Assembly: GCF_028453695.1 (NCBI RefSeq)
Contig: NC_135775.1
Location: 806,001-870,000, forward strand
Source: Augochlora pura
Taxonomy: Eukaryota > Arthropoda > Insecta > Hymenoptera > Halictidae
Direction of reading: 5' to 3'
DNA length: 64,000 bases
The first letter of the stretch is position 1. Each line of letters opens with the position of its first letter. The notes beneath the pieces are model-generated. The model searched no databases. It was not told where the DNA came from and saw only the letters and a program-made list of their open reading frames with translations. Shown here in pieces: positions 1 to 11,762 of this stretch. A program made the position numbers and the translations under genes.

Positions 1-3000
1 GTCCATGCCATATTTCAGCTTTGCGCTCAACAAGCAGACAACGTTGAATCTTATTTGATTTCTTGCTATCTTGATATCTTGTTATCCACCAATCGATTTT
101 ATTATTTATTCCGCTGGTGTTTCCATCGTTTTCGCAACGATCGGTGAACGATATTGCACAAAAATCTTTTTGAAGTCCAAATATAATCTTGAAAAAATAA
201 TTTTTATACCGTAGATAAGTAAATGATAAAAATGATGTCGCGAATTGAGACACGATGATCGATAAATAAAATGAAAGGACGCACGATTGACAAATCGAAT
301 AAAAATTGTTAAGAAAAGGTAATTGCTCGACTCGATATTTTAGCACAGAACTGGGACAAGTATTGTACTATTCATGTTTGCCCAGAATGCAGGACCATCG
401 ACGGTTCGATGCCGACTAAATTCCAGATTCCCGTGGAAATGTTTTCGAAGGGTGTTTCGTGGAAAGGCGACCGCGGGGAATTTTCTTGTGTTAAAATCGA
501 CTGCGCCCGCGTGAAGCAATGTTTACGTGTCGCATCGGTCGTGCTTTAGCAACGTTTCCTAGTTTCCCTGATTGAAATATCGCGACGCATAAACTTGCGA
601 AGGAGAGACGAACTCGCGGCTCCGCATACTAACGCGCGCTACACGCGTCGAACATTGGTCGCGCCGCGACCGATATCGGAGTCAATCAATTTCTTTTCTG
701 TTCCGCGCGGAACACTATAAATAATCTGTCCCGCTGATTTATGTTGTTACTCGAGCCGGCAGCCGTACGGAGGCTCGTCGAAATCGTGTCAGGCGCCCTT
801 GTCATTCATTTCTGCTTCGGGAATACAGATTTATTGCCGTATTATACCGATAGACGCTGCCGATCCCTGTTTCAATAGATTGATTTCCGCGAAACAAAAT
901 CAAACAGGTTTCATGTTTCAAATAGATTTCATTTGATGTAACTTTTTTTCTCATTACACTAATGCAATCCGTAGCTTAGTTTAAAAGTTATTAGCGAAAA
1001 ACAGTGACCAATGAGAGACAAACTCGACCCTCATTAAATTTATAAAACAAGTGTCCCTTTATTTATTTCACGTGAGAGTATTATAGCCATCGATCGATGC
1101 AAAGCAAAATTTTAACGAATCCGCTCACGATTGCGTCACTCATTTTGTAATCGGCGTCGACAGGCTATAAATTCAAGCGGAAGTTCCGCGGGTTTGCTCT
1201 GCAAATGGAGGGACAAAAAAACCGCCGTGTTAATGAGGGACGGCGAAACGGTGACCTCCTAATTGTCCCGAGCCACCGACACCGAAACACCATCGTCCAC
1301 AGCTGGCGAAGCGAAAACCGTCGATGAATAAATTTGCATATTAAAGTTAAATGTCAAGGTACTGGTTTCGTTGTCTCATTGAAAAATCAACGATAATGCC
1401 CGGCAGCGGGCACGGCATGTGTCCGACGAGTTTCACGCACACGCGGCAACTGGTTCTCTTAACCTGTTACAAGGGAAAGACGAGTTAACTCGTCGCCCGC
1501 CCCTTGCGATCGAACCCGTACACTCTCGATAATTTCGTTCGCCTTAATTTCGTCATTACGTATCAATGACCCTCCGTGAATCGTTTACTATAAGCGTACA
1601 CGAAATAAGCCGCGGATCGTTCGTAGTATTCGTTCAACCCCCCCGGTAGTGGTGGCCGGGTCTTCCTTGACCCGAATTCTCAAACAACTTGCACAGTTCG
1701 CTTTCTAATTGCGATTCGATTGAATCGACGAGTGCGTGCACAGTATTGCGGATAGATGGGTTGCGGGTCGAATCTGACCCGGGCATAGCTTCCCCTATGG
1801 GGTTACAAAAGAATGATGGCATTAAATAAACGATCGAAACGTTAATCGGTTGCAATCCCGACGAAAATGTGTCTAGTAAAACAGTTTGTTCTGCTGGGGA
1901 GTTGTTTGAAAATAACTGTTTACGGTCGGTGTTTAATTAACATTGTTTTCATCGGATGACTGCATGAGAAATAGATGGCATGCAGTCGTTATTAGTCGAT
2001 CACTTCTTTTGCGTCTTTGCTAATCTTTCGTTCAGGAACGACGCTGCGCGACACATTCGAGTGGATAATCGAACAAATTGCTTTTTTTAAACTTAGCATT
2101 AATTAGATACGTATTCAATGTTGTCGGTGTCTTGCTAAGAATCGCGGCTTAGTCGATCATCGGGAATCGTTATTTCTAATCGTCTTGTTCGCGATCAACC
2201 ATTTTCTTAACAATCGCATGAAAATCTATGCTATTCTAAATAACGTCGCAGTCACGCTCGACTACCACGTTTATTTATAACTTCTTTCTCAGCGTAAACA
2301 TTACCGGGTAACCCACTACTGTGTTTTAACGATCGGTTTGCACGAGCGAATTCGGTAATAAAAATATACGGCTCTCTTTTTATCGATGAGTGGTCTCTTA
2401 AATCAACAATAAAATAATTCCGTAAACAATAGAGAACTATCACCCCGTGAACATAAGGGAAACTTCTGGTAAGTTTTAACAAAATGGAAGAAAATCATCA
2501 GCTGTGAATGAAATTGTTACAAATATTCTATGTTATCGAAATTTTGTCTGTACCAGAATCAGCACAATGATAATCGCATACCGTTTAGCGTTGAATTTAA
2601 ATCATAGTTATCGATCGTTAACAAGGTAACGTGTTTTCGTCTGTCGTATTTGAACGAATACATATTTCTGTCTGACAAGGACGAGAGAATGGAAGAAATT
2701 TAATTGCTAATACTGTCGATTAAGAATGGTAATTTCAAGAGACAATGGTACACGCTAACGGTTTGAAGAAAAGCGTCGACGCGTACGGCCCGCTTAGGTT
2801 TACTCGGCTGGTACCAACAATTTTCTAAAGCTGATAATTACACACGAAAATTACTTCCATCGCTTCTTTCAATTAACACTGTCCCGATAACATGTCCACG
2901 ACATCCGTCGTAAATACTAGAGATGGAAACTCGTTTACAGAAGCCTCTCTATAGCGTTACAATGTACATAACCTTACACTCGTCTTACTAACGTCGCTTC

Positions 3001-3198
3001 ATTCAACGATTATGCATGCACAAATTCAAATATCGCTTGCTCTATAGTGCAAACAATTTTTTATCAATTCTTGCAAATGCTATTTGTTGTTAAAATCCTC
3101 TTAATTACCAACTTCTAACTTATACACTAATTAAATGACACTGTTCTAAGTAAATTTGTTTCTTACTGTTGATTGATAAACATTATTGATTATTGCAG
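1..3198. other. Noncoding upstream region of the LRR gene
   Basis: No convincing coding exon is seen on either strand; the open frames are short and lack family similarity. The segment ends in a good splice acceptor (TTATTGCAG, last base 3198) just upstream of the LRR start codon, so part of it is probably the intron of a 5' UTR whose first exon I cannot place. Around 930-1017 there is a diverged copy of a dispersed repeat that also occurs at 50.8-51.2 kb. The rest is unremarkable mixed-composition spacer. Confidence 0.5.
930..1017. mobile_element. Diverged half-copy of a dispersed foldback repeat
   Basis: The stretch 961-1017 aligns by eye with the left internal arm of the element at 50820-51160: both share ATGCAAT-CG, GCTT-GTTT and then TTATTA-CGAA followed by GACCAATGAGAG. 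The best block is 988-1017. Similarity probably extends left to about 930 but weakens. No matching right half is visible, so this is a fragment of the same non-autonomous family. Confidence 0.6.
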
Positions 3199-3215
3199 TG
3201 AATGAACAAGAGAAG

Positions 3216-4958
3216 ATGCCTGGCCACCGTCAGCCTAACACCCTAGAGGGGCTTAGTTTGGGACGTGTGTGTCAACAACTCGACGGGACGTGCCGAAGGC
3301 TGCAGTTGCTTTCACAGGATTCATCCGCAGCACAAGTTCTGGCTTATGCAAAGCAAAATATCAGGCCATACTATATAAATGCCCTGCCAGCACGTTTGCG
3401 GTCTCAAGTCATTGAAGAAACTTCCAAGATGCTGTATGGACCAGCATCAGACGGATCAACTTTGATTTCTGGACCAGCACCCCTGTATCTGCTAGTCCTG
3501 CTTTTGGGACATGACATAAAGCAGTTGAAAGTGTATCTGTGCTGCTACTATGGATGCAGCCATCAGACATCGCTGTTAAAGCTGCTTGCAACCGAAGGAA
3601 TTGGGCTAGAATCCCTTAAGTTGGCTCGTTCTGCTTTGCTCAGATTAGATTGTAAACTATTGAAATCTGCTCTGATGAACATGAAGAATCTGATAAGTTT
3701 GTCTCTTAGAAATATAGCCAGTGATGCAGTGCTCCAAGTTGTGGGAAAAGCTTGTCCAAAGTTGATTGCTTTGGATGTTGCTTGTTCCAGACAAGTCACG
3801 GATGCAGGGCTGAAGCAGTTGCTGTTGCAAGTAGAGATTAGAGATAAAATGCCTCATGCTGCTATGCAAGAACCCACCAGTTGGTCTAAATTAAAAATGC
3901 TATTATCAAAATTGAAGATGACGAACTCTAAGTCTGAGAAAAAAGAGAAACAAGGAGTACTGTTGGAGTACTATGAAAGCAGAAACCCTCTCTGCGATAC
4001 GCTCAGAGTACTTAATGTTGGTAACACTGCTGTGACCAGTGCAGGTGTATTGTTGGCTCTGGTGCACGTGCCAAGACTGGAATCCTTGGCAGAATATTGT
4101 CACATGGGAAGAGTGGTGGAAATTATGAACAAAGGACTTATTGGATTCAAAACTCCATTTAGTTTGACTCAAGCAAGAAGCTGCAGAACCACACCAGTAC
4201 GTTTGGAGCTTTTGGCACAAGCATGCCCAAAAGTGGAAAAACTACATATCTCGGAGCCGCACCATCCCCCTGAAGCATTACGATTGTTTCCCTATGTTAC
4301 TTCCTTGAGCGTTCGTAGTATTCCATCCCAAGGTGAATGGTTGGAAGGATTTTACGACTATCTTCGCACAAACGGTCACAATTTACACGAGCTCAATCTC
4401 AGAATAACGCAAACCGAGAATCCTATTCAGGTCGACTTGAAAGAAATTTTCAACAGCTGTAATAATCTCAGAATATTCACTAGCGACGGATCTAACGTAA
4501 TTTGGTCGGAGGGATCCGATCCTCCTCCTCTTAAGTACTTAAAGAGAATCAAATTGGGACGCACAGTAAGCGCTGTCGCCATTACAAAGATCATTTTGTT
4601 GGCGCCAGAATTGACGGCGTTGCACGTTCACAGTTGTTTCGATCTCACAAACGAACACTTAGAGAAGTTGTTAGGTGTGTCCGCGAAATCAAAAAATCCG
4701 CGAAAGTCTGACAAATGTGAAAATAGTCTAGTGCAGAATTTAACATGCTTTTACATATACGAGGCTAGCAAAGTGTCCGCGTCCACAGTGCTGAATATGT
4801 TTCAACATTGCAAGAGACTGAGAAAAATTGGAAATCTGGCGAACTGGGGGTTGGACTGTGAAGGTATTAGAATGTTAAGAACAACGCTGATCCGGACGAA
4901 TTTAGATGTGGATTTGTGTCCGGGAGAGCATTGGTTTTGGAGCAATTGTATCCAGTGA
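3216..4958 (+). CDS. Leucine-rich-repeat protein, 580 aa
   Basis: One uninterrupted coding exon. I start it at the ATG at 3216 (MPGHRQPNTLEG) because a splice acceptor ends at 3198, so the upstream in-frame codons are intron. Degenerate leucine-rich repeats of the cysteine-containing type run through the protein, for example the LDVACSRQVTDAGLKQLL motif near residues 190-207, a second VTSAGV repeat near 270, and CFDLTNEHLEKLL near 475. A lysine- and glutamate-rich insert lies near residues 235-245. Such solenoids bind protein partners, often as substrate receptors of ubiquitin ligases. No F-box is present; a segment around residues 60-75 (ALPARLRSQVIEE) could be an F-box- or VHL-box-like helix, but this is a guess. 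The gene faces the TTLL5-like gene tail to tail across an assembly gap. I do not recognise a named orthologue. Confidence 0.85.
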   Translation: MPGHRQPNTLEGLSLGRVCQQLDGTCRRLQLLSQDSSAAQVLAYAKQNIRPYYINALPARLRSQVIEETSKMLYGPASDGSTLISGPAPLYLLVLLLGHDIKQLKVYLCCYYGCSHQTSLLKLLATEGIGLESLKLARSALLRLDCKLLKSALMNMKNLISLSLRNIASDAVLQVVGKACPKLIALDVACSRQVTDAGLKQLLLQVEIRDKMPHAAMQEPTSWSKLKMLLSKLKMTNSKSEKKEKQGVLLEYYESRNPLCDTLRVLNVGNTAVTSAGVLLALVHVPRLESLAEYCHMGRVVEIMNKGLIGFKTPFSLTQARSCRTTPVRLELLAQACPKVEKLHISEPHHPPEALRLFPYVTSLSVRSIPSQGEWLEGFYDYLRTNGHNLHELNLRITQTENPIQVDLKEIFNSCNNLRIFTSDGSNVIWSEGSDPPPLKYLKRIKLGRTVSAVAITKIILLAPELTALHVHSCFDLTNEHLEKLLGVSAKSKNPRKSDKCENSLVQNLTCFYIYEASKVSASTVLNMFQHCKRLRKIGNLANWGLDCEGIRMLRTTLIRTNLDVDLCPGEHWFWSNCIQ

Positions 4959-5100
4959 TGTTCCTCATATATTCTGTACTGATACATTAGATGATCTGTG
5001 CAGCTCCAATAATGTTCAGTTCATGACAATATGTTGTTACATCGTTTGAATCTATTGCACTCTGATAGACTGTAAATTTGTCAGTATTAAAAGGTATCTT

Positions 5101-5106
5101 AATAAA
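5101..5106 (+). terminator. Polyadenylation signal of the LRR gene
   Basis: A canonical AATAAA lies 143 bases past the LRR stop codon in an AT-rich stretch. It is the first such hexamer after the stop and fits a short 3' UTR. Confidence 0.6.
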
Positions 5107-5332
5107 TATAAGGCAATTTATATTTGGAAAAATGCAAGGCAACGTTCATTGCATAGTAAGCGAACATGGACATAAAGGCTAGCAACAGTAATTGGTCACC
5201 TCACTAATTGCGTTTAATTATACGTGTTGAACTATTATGCGATAATGATGTACTGAATATAATATAAAGAAGAAGAGGAAGAAGTATATTTTTATGCCAT
5301 GTTATGATAGCTTACTAAACAACAGGGCTCTT

Positions 5333-5377
5333 GGTATCATTTGATACCCATACTCAAGTACTTGGACACTTGGGTAT
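5333..5377. repeat. Two adjacent short inverted repeats
   Basis: GGTATCATTTGATACC (5333-5348) is a perfect 16-bp palindrome. It is followed at once by an imperfect inverted repeat with arms 5350-5359 and 5368-5377 (9 of 10 paired). They sit between the convergent LRR and TTLL5-like genes. Confidence 0.6.
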
Positions 5378-5492
5378 TTATTAAGAGTTCTATGGTAATA
5401 TACTGTTCTAACAAGAAAATCAAACTTTTTTCACAAACTCATGTACTGCAAATACCATTAATTATTCATCTAACCGAATGCCAGTAATTAAG

Positions 5493-5592
5493 NNNNNNNN
5501 NNNNNNNNNNNNNNNNNNNNNNNNNNNNNNNNNNNNNNNNNNNNNNNNNNNNNNNNNNNNNNNNNNNNNNNNNNNNNNNNNNNNNNNNNNNN
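5493..5592. other. Assembly gap of exactly 100 N
   Basis: A run of 100 unknown bases, the usual placeholder for a gap of unknown size. It lies in the intron that follows the last visible TTLL5-like exon, so order, orientation and distance across it cannot be trusted from this sequence alone. Confidence 0.99.
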
Positions 5593-5647
5593 CTGTGGAT
5601 CGTTTGAATAAATAATATAGTAATCGATCGAACTGCAAGAAACTTAC

Positions 5648-7748
5648 CTCGATTAAGCCGTGTGCTTGCAACAGAAGATTAATCAGCTTCGTATCCGTCT
5701 GGAAAATCTTGTACGTCATGTGCAATTGCTTCGCAGGTGGATCTTCCGGGGGAGTGGCTAAGGCGGAGCATCTGGAAAACAATCAGCCGTTTTAACGCGT
5801 GCCGCATCGATCAGATAATGGAAATAAAGATGTTATCTATCAGCGACTCACTTGAAGCGCAAAATGGATGTTTTATTTCCGGTTGGTCCGTTCAACAGCC
5901 ATTCGTTGTGTGGCGGAATTTTGTCCTTCGTTGTGCTGCAAAAATTGCATAAACCATTACGCGCGCCACATTTTCCCGGTACTGAAGGCGGCAAATTTGA
6001 AACAACAGATGTCAAGCGAGCAGAGACACCTAGAACATTTCGTTCCGTATAGTAGCGCCATCGCACCAGTACCCCGAGCCGGTAAAACAGAAATCCCTGC
6101 CCGTGGCGGTAATTTTCAAAGCGACCAAACACGAAAGAAAATAAAATTTAAATAATCGATTTGTGTATCGCGATACCGAAGAGTCATTTAAGCAGAATTT
6201 ATAGAAATTGAAAAGAGTTGTCGACCGAAACAAAATAAATGTACGCATGCAGTTTACGGTGCTTTAAAAATTGGCGCGAAATTTAATTTCATTGTTCCGC
6301 GATTCTTTTCAGAGGGAGATTAGAAAGAACGATACAGGAAAGGCGGGCAAGCAGGTAGAAAAGACAAAGTGAAACTCGGGAATTGGTTACGGTGAGTTGA
6401 GTCATAACTCGATTGCGGAGAGAATGCAATTATCGCGGTCCCGACCGGCTGAGTCATAATAAAATAAATAGTATGGCTATCGATAGCGCAGTCTGGGACT
6501 TTATTTTTGACTCGTTAGAATTGCACGGCGGGAAGTCTGATTTTTATTCAAATTTAGACAGTTGGCTAATTATACAGATATTTCTCTCAATTAGTTTATC
6601 TGTTATTCGAATCAATTTTTTAGTACTAAAAATATTATTTACGGTACAGGGTAAATTGTTTTTAATATTCTATTAAGAGAAGAAAAGAGTTATGGTTACG
6701 GAGTGAAATTTACATAAAAATCTGCGCTTGCATGCAAAACACGCTGCTCCAGATTTGTTCGTGAAACCGTGTCAGCGTATTTAACGCCGTGTAAAAATAA
6801 CAGAAAAGAATTCACTCAGCTGGAAAGTTATATAATTTCGTGGAAATAGTTAAGAGAGCGATTACGAATAATTGAACGGATTGCAATGCGGCATTCAATT
6901 GGCGATATTAGTAACAGATTGACGATATTTATCTAATCTGTTTGCATAAGTCGTGTGTGCTAAGTAAGGTCATTGTGAACTGTATTTGCTGACTTAGTCG
7001 ATTACCAACTTTAAAGAGAACGTTTGCCAAGGAGCAATACGAGTACATAGTTCGTAAAACAGTTAACGCGGTGAAACAAATGAAAATTCGACGGAAGATC
7101 AAACATTTGAACCGAGCGAACTTTCATTCTTATCTTTACTCGCGGTAAAAGTAAAAGTTACGTTTATTAATAAACAGACTAACTTTTAACCCTCGCCGAC
7201 GATGTATTTTCATCCTTCGATATGAATGGAGATCACTAAAAGCATGCTTCCTTACTTTACACCCCTTCTAAATACGCTGATGAATATAAAGTGACTGGAA
7301 ATTGAAACTTTAATGTCTCTGGCATATTTTACGCTGCCGTATTTAAATGCTGAGAAGCCAGAGTGAAAATAGAGAGACGAAATTGACTAGAAATTGAATT
7401 CGTATCTTTGAACCGCGAGAAACCGAAGTGAGAATAAAAAGGCCAAGCAAATAGAAATGTGAACGTCCCCGGATTTCGAACGGTCACGCCGAGGAACCAC
7501 CAATTAAAATCTACTACGACCAGTGGGGCTTCGGTGAAAGTTTTCGAACTGTTTGTTGATCGAACGGCACTCCGGAACTTTCGTCTCGCATACCTCTCCG
7601 ATGTTTCTGATTTGTGCGGCTTATGTACAAGGGGCTCCAGGGTCTCCTCGCTGCTGTTCGACAGTTGCGACATCCCGGAGAGGCTCGAGGACGACATCAG
7701 CTCCTTCGGCCGCTTCCCCTCCAATTTTCCGACGGTGATGGTTTTCAT
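5648..7748 (-). CDS. TTLL5: Tubulin polyglutamylase TTLL5-like, N-terminal part
   Basis: Three minus-strand exons join in phase: 7748-7594, 5935-5852 and 5771-5648 (about 121 codons). The first exon ends in AG and the second begins with C, restoring a serine codon; the second ends AA and the third begins with A, giving lysine. The third exon encodes LHMTYKIFQTDTKLINLLL and then AHGLIE, closely resembling the start of the tubulin-tyrosine-ligase domain of TTLL5, which adds glutamate chains to tubulin tails in cilia and axonemes. The exon before it matches the segment preceding that domain, and the first exon is serine-rich, as in TTLL5. The start is ambiguous: an ATG at 7748 directly follows a CTCTCTCAG that could be an acceptor, and another ATG lies in frame at 7760. 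The donor after GAG (GTAAGT) leads into the N gap. The ATP-grasp catalytic core and the C-terminus are missing from the window. Confidence 0.8.
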
Positions 7749-7760
7749 CTGAGAGAGCAT

Positions 7761-9169
7761 AATTTATCTGGAACAAGCCAATGAAACCAATCAGCGCGGC
7801 GCCGCGAGTTTTCTCAAGCAGTTTGAAAATGTTTAGCGATGAAACCAGCTGTCGCATCTCTGTGAAACTCTGCTACAGTGTTACACTTGAAATTATAGCA
7901 ATTATAAATAATATATAATTCGATACATAATCTAACATATAATGTAATGGAATATAATCCTCGGATAATATCCAAAGACGGAGGGAATTTGGTCGGCGAA
8001 CAAATCGGAGAGGAAACGATGAGCAAATCGGAAAGAAGCCGGCGACAAAGACGGATAACGTCAGCGCGGCCGGTGACAAGCGAGAAGATAACGAACGGGC
8101 ATTAGCGCCGGCGGTTTCCCTCGTTGTTCCACCCGCGAAACGTCGTTGCGGCCGGTTTCGACAGAAACGTCGATAGTTCGCCGAGCGAAAATCGGCCGTG
8201 CAAACTTTTTAACGGCGCGGAGCGGATGCACGGCGAGCCGCGCTAACGTTTCGAACGTGCGCTAGGATCGATGCGTGGGCGGTCCGCAGATCGAACCAGC
8301 GCCATGATCAATATTTTCACGGTGTGCAACATTGTTCGGTCGCGCGACCTTTCGAACCGGTATCCCCCGGCTTCTCCTTGGACTTCGCCTTGCTCGGATT
8401 CAGCTGCTCGTTTCCCAACTCGGTTAACACCTCGACAGTGCAGAGAATCGTCGCTGTTTAGGAGAATTCTACCGTGTATCGTGTATCGCATTCATGAAAA
8501 TACAAGGAAATAAAATAACGGTGATAGAATATAGTTCCTTTCGCTTTGAATTTCATTTTGAGCAAACCCAGAGATAAGCCAGATATAGCTAAAATAACAA
8601 CAGTAAAGGAATTGATTTATTAGATTTTTACAAGGAGGGTTAAAACAGTTGAGGAATATTGCCAATTGTTATATTAGTACAATTTTGTCGACTTTAATAA
8701 GCATTTTATTGTGAGGAATAAACTGCAACAGCACCGCCGCAAAAGTTAAGGGGCGCGAAAGGTTAAATCTAAACGGCAGACCGCGAGTCGACCGATTGCT
8801 TTGACAGCGAGTCGTCAAAGAAAATTCCCAAGGCGTCGGATGAATTATTAGCGAACCGATGCAGAAAACGTTTTCTTTCGCCTAGAGATTCGCAGCCTCG
8901 TAATTATAGACCGCCATCGATTCTTTCGCCCAGCATGTCCGCGGCGCGCGATTTCATCCTACAATGCTGGAATGTTAATGGAAAGTGGATATAACCGTGC
9001 TGTAGATCCACCTTGACTCCCACCGGTGTTGCGAAGTTTATGTGGGTAATCGGATCAAGGTGTGTGCGCCGCGAAGGAAAATCAAAAGTGCCGCGTAGCT
9101 AATTCCGAAACTTTTCGGTCACGAACCATTCGAAACCGGCGAGGCTTGCGATAGATTTTCTGGTATCGG
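7761..9169. other. Spacer upstream of the TTLL5-like gene
   Basis: GC-rich spacer with no secure gene. One minus-strand frame at about 8340-8455 reads as hydrophilic sequence (VLTELGNEQLNPSKAKSKEK) before a stop and could be a stray 5' exon, but it lacks a good donor and any family similarity, so I do not call it. Confidence 0.4.
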
Positions 9170-9600
9170 GCTGTTCGAAGGGCTCGAAGCTTCTTCGAAG
9201 GGTTTCCGGAACCTTCGGCACTTTCAAGGTCGCTTCGAAGATCCTACGAGACGGTGGAGATCCTTCGGACGTCTTCGGAGAACTTCAAAGGACTACGGAG
9301 AGGTTCGAGAGACCTTTGGCGAATCTCAAGGGGTTTTGGTGAAATTTCAAAGGGTTTTGGGGAATTTCTTGCTATTCGGGAGACCTTGGTAATGTTCAAG
9401 AGACTTTGGAGAGATTTAGGAGATGTTAGAGAGATTCGAGAGATATTAGGGAGGTTCAAAGTACTCTGCGGAACCTCGAACGACTTCGGAGAAGTTCAAA
9501 CGACTTTGCGGAAGTTCAAAGACATCAATTTCGTGAATTGATTTCAAGGAAGTTCGAAGAACTTCGGAGATACTGGAATTGCTTTCCTTTAGGTGATTTT
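9170..9600. repeat. Degenerate minisatellite-like tract, about 20-bp unit
   Basis: Many imperfect variants of a unit like TTCAAAGGACTTCGGAGA follow each other, for example near 9270-9300, 9340-9360, 9480-9520 and 9550-9575. The unit length wobbles between roughly 18 and 24 bases, and purines dominate the + strand. The tract creates open frames on both strands rich in short repeated phrases; these are not genes. Confidence 0.7.
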
Positions 9601-9660
9601 GACGAACTTTGAACCGTCTCGGTGATTCAGATAGCTCTTCGACTAATCGATAGTTGTACA

Positions 9661-10600
9661 CTTCGACAAAAATCAGCTGAAATTAAATCACGGATGGCAC
9701 GACCGCGAGAGCGTCGAGCATGTCGCAATTTACCTAAACGATGTCCAGAAAAATTAGCATAAGGTCCAACCGCAACAGCTTCGGGTCGCGGCGTCTATAA
9801 TTAAAGCGATCGTTGAGGACTAAAAAAAAATCGTAAGAACATTCGTCATCCTCGCGCCGTTCGGTCTCTGAAATTAGCATCGTCGGTCCATCTCCGACCG
9901 CGCGCGCTTCTGTTCGAACGGGATCTCTGAATGATTGAACGCATCTTGCTCGAGCGGAAGCCGCGAGGAGAGGATCCGGCGAGCGGCGCGCACACGACGC
10001 CCACATTGACCCGGCAAATATTAGAACGGCACGGCTCGATCGATGCCGATTGATCATCCATCGTCGAATATGAAACGCGAGGGCGCCGTTTTAGGAACGG
10101 TGGTTCATCGATTATTCAACCGCGCCGGCATCCAACCGCGTTTACGATTCGCGGCCGGTCGCGCGTTGCGCACGCGGAACACGTGCCAATTAGAGGCAGG
10201 CACGCGCGCGTAAGAGATCGCGCCGGTAATGGTGTGTGCCGGCCGAAAAAAGCAGAATTCGATGTCTGTGTTTCGTGTTGCCACGGGACCCCGTCCCATC
10301 GACGTTAACGGGAATGCCGAGCGTGGTTACGAATGGCCGGCACCGTGACTCACTATCGTGATTTCCGTGATCGGCATGGTTCCCATAAACGAGGGGAGGG
10401 CTCGCGAAGAAATGCTGCGGGGGTCGGCGGCGATCCAATCGCGCCGCAAGATGAATCACGCGTCGAATCGGTCGCTCCCAGGGTCTCATACCGAAATGGA
10501 AAATGCCGGTATTATGGGGTGGTAGACGAGCCAATTACCGTGCCCCGAGCATTTAGCAGTCTTTGCCGCTAAACGCGACCTTATCCGAATTTTCTCGTTA
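9661..10600. other. GC-rich spacer
   Basis: CpG-rich sequence between two degenerate repeat tracts. The open frames on both strands are short, arginine-rich by-products of base composition. I see no exon with family similarity, no RNA gene and no transposon ends. Confidence 0.5.
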
Positions 10601-10639
10601 TTTCGTAAACGGCAAAGGTTGGAGGAACTTTTCGCAGAG

Positions 10640-10975
10640 ACGAAAAAATGGAAAAATTCGCGGAGCTTGTGAAAACAGTGCACGGCCCGCGGGAAGGTTG
10701 TGGATTGTTCGACGAGGCTTTTGGAAAGGATCCGCGGAGTGCCTGTGGAAGAATTGTTGGGCTCGCGAATAAATCGTCGGGTCTGCGAAACGGTTGTAGA
10801 ACGTGCACAAATTGCCGGGTCTCGGGAAAAATTGCAGAGCCTGCGAATAAGTTGCGGAGCTCCTTTGGAAAAATGTTGGGTCTCGAAGAAAAAAAGTGGC
10901 ACCGTTCGTAGGAAAATTGCAGGGGCCGCGGAAAAATTGCAGAGCTTGCGGAAAAATTACAAGTCTCGCGGGCGC
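10640..10975. repeat. Second degenerate tandem-like tract, about 24-30-bp unit
   Basis: Variants of GGAAAAATTGCAGAGCTTGC recur, most clearly near 10820-10860 and 10910-10960, with looser copies back to about 10640. The units differ in spacing and sequence, so this is an old, decayed array. It differs in sequence from the 9.2-9.6 kb tract but has the same purine-rich + strand character. Confidence 0.65.
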
Positions 10976-11762
10976 AGAATTAACAAAGATCAGCGAGGTG
11001 ATCGGGCCGGTTTAACGAGGCAGGAAACATCGAATAATTCTGGCAGGCGCGTGCAGGCGCCACGAGGCGGTTCTGTTTCGCGTCGCGTTAATCGTGTCGC
11101 GATTCGACACGCAATTTTTCTTTATCGCGAGCGCTGCAGACCGAATTGCCACTTGGGAACGTAATACGTCTGTTACATGAATTGACATCCCTGCACTTAC
11201 ATATTATACCGATATTGAACTGAGGAAATTAAATAGCGAGAGTTTATTTCTGAAGCGAGAGTTTTTATTCTTAACGAGCACCGGATGTCTTGAAGACGTC
11301 CATATTAGGTCTGAACGTCTTACGCTATAACACAGGACTGTGCTATTTAAGTTCAACCTGGACTTTAGTCATCGTCCATAAGAGGACGGTCTTCCTGTCG
11401 TCTGAACAAAATTCAAGTCGTTCGAGAGATGCGAACAGGCTCGAGAATATCGTTCGACCGGCGAAAACAAAAGTCGCGGGCGAACGCACTCGGGCAATGT
11501 GTCAAAATTACCAGTCTCGTCGGCTAAACGCGCGGTAACCATAAAACCTTGAAAATGTCAAGGGACCGAGAGTGAGGAAGAAAGAGTGTGTGTGTGTGTG
11601 TGTGTGAGATAGATAGATAGATAGAGAGAGAAAGGGAGAGAGAGAGAGAGAGAGGTAAACAGAAATATTGGTTATCGGTCGACGATGTGAGAGAGGACGA
11701 CGCAACACGCTGCGAAACGCCGCGCCGCACGTACCGATGCCGGAAATGGAAACGCGACGAGG
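10976..11762. other. Upstream region of the F-box gene
   Basis: No exon is seen. The segment includes a compound microsatellite at 11586-11655 (GT, then GATA, then GA units) about 110 bases before the F-box start codon, so it may lie in the promoter or 5' UTR. Confidence 0.45.
11586..11655 (+). repeat. Compound (GT)n-(GATA)n-(GA)n microsatellite
   Basis: About 21 bases of GT repeats are followed by GATA units and then GA repeats broken by AAAGG. It lies just upstream of the F-box gene. Confidence 0.9.

Noticed and set aside
3186..3215. Upstream extension of the LRR protein from a TTG at 3186
   Set aside because: The extension would cross a strong splice acceptor ending at 3198; the first ATG in the exon is at 3216.
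7187..8640. TTTTAACCCTC at both ends in inverted orientation, suggesting a 1.45-kb transposon
   Set aside because: Only about 11 bases match and the similarity stops at once; the span also contains the TTLL5-like first exon, so chance is the simpler explanation.
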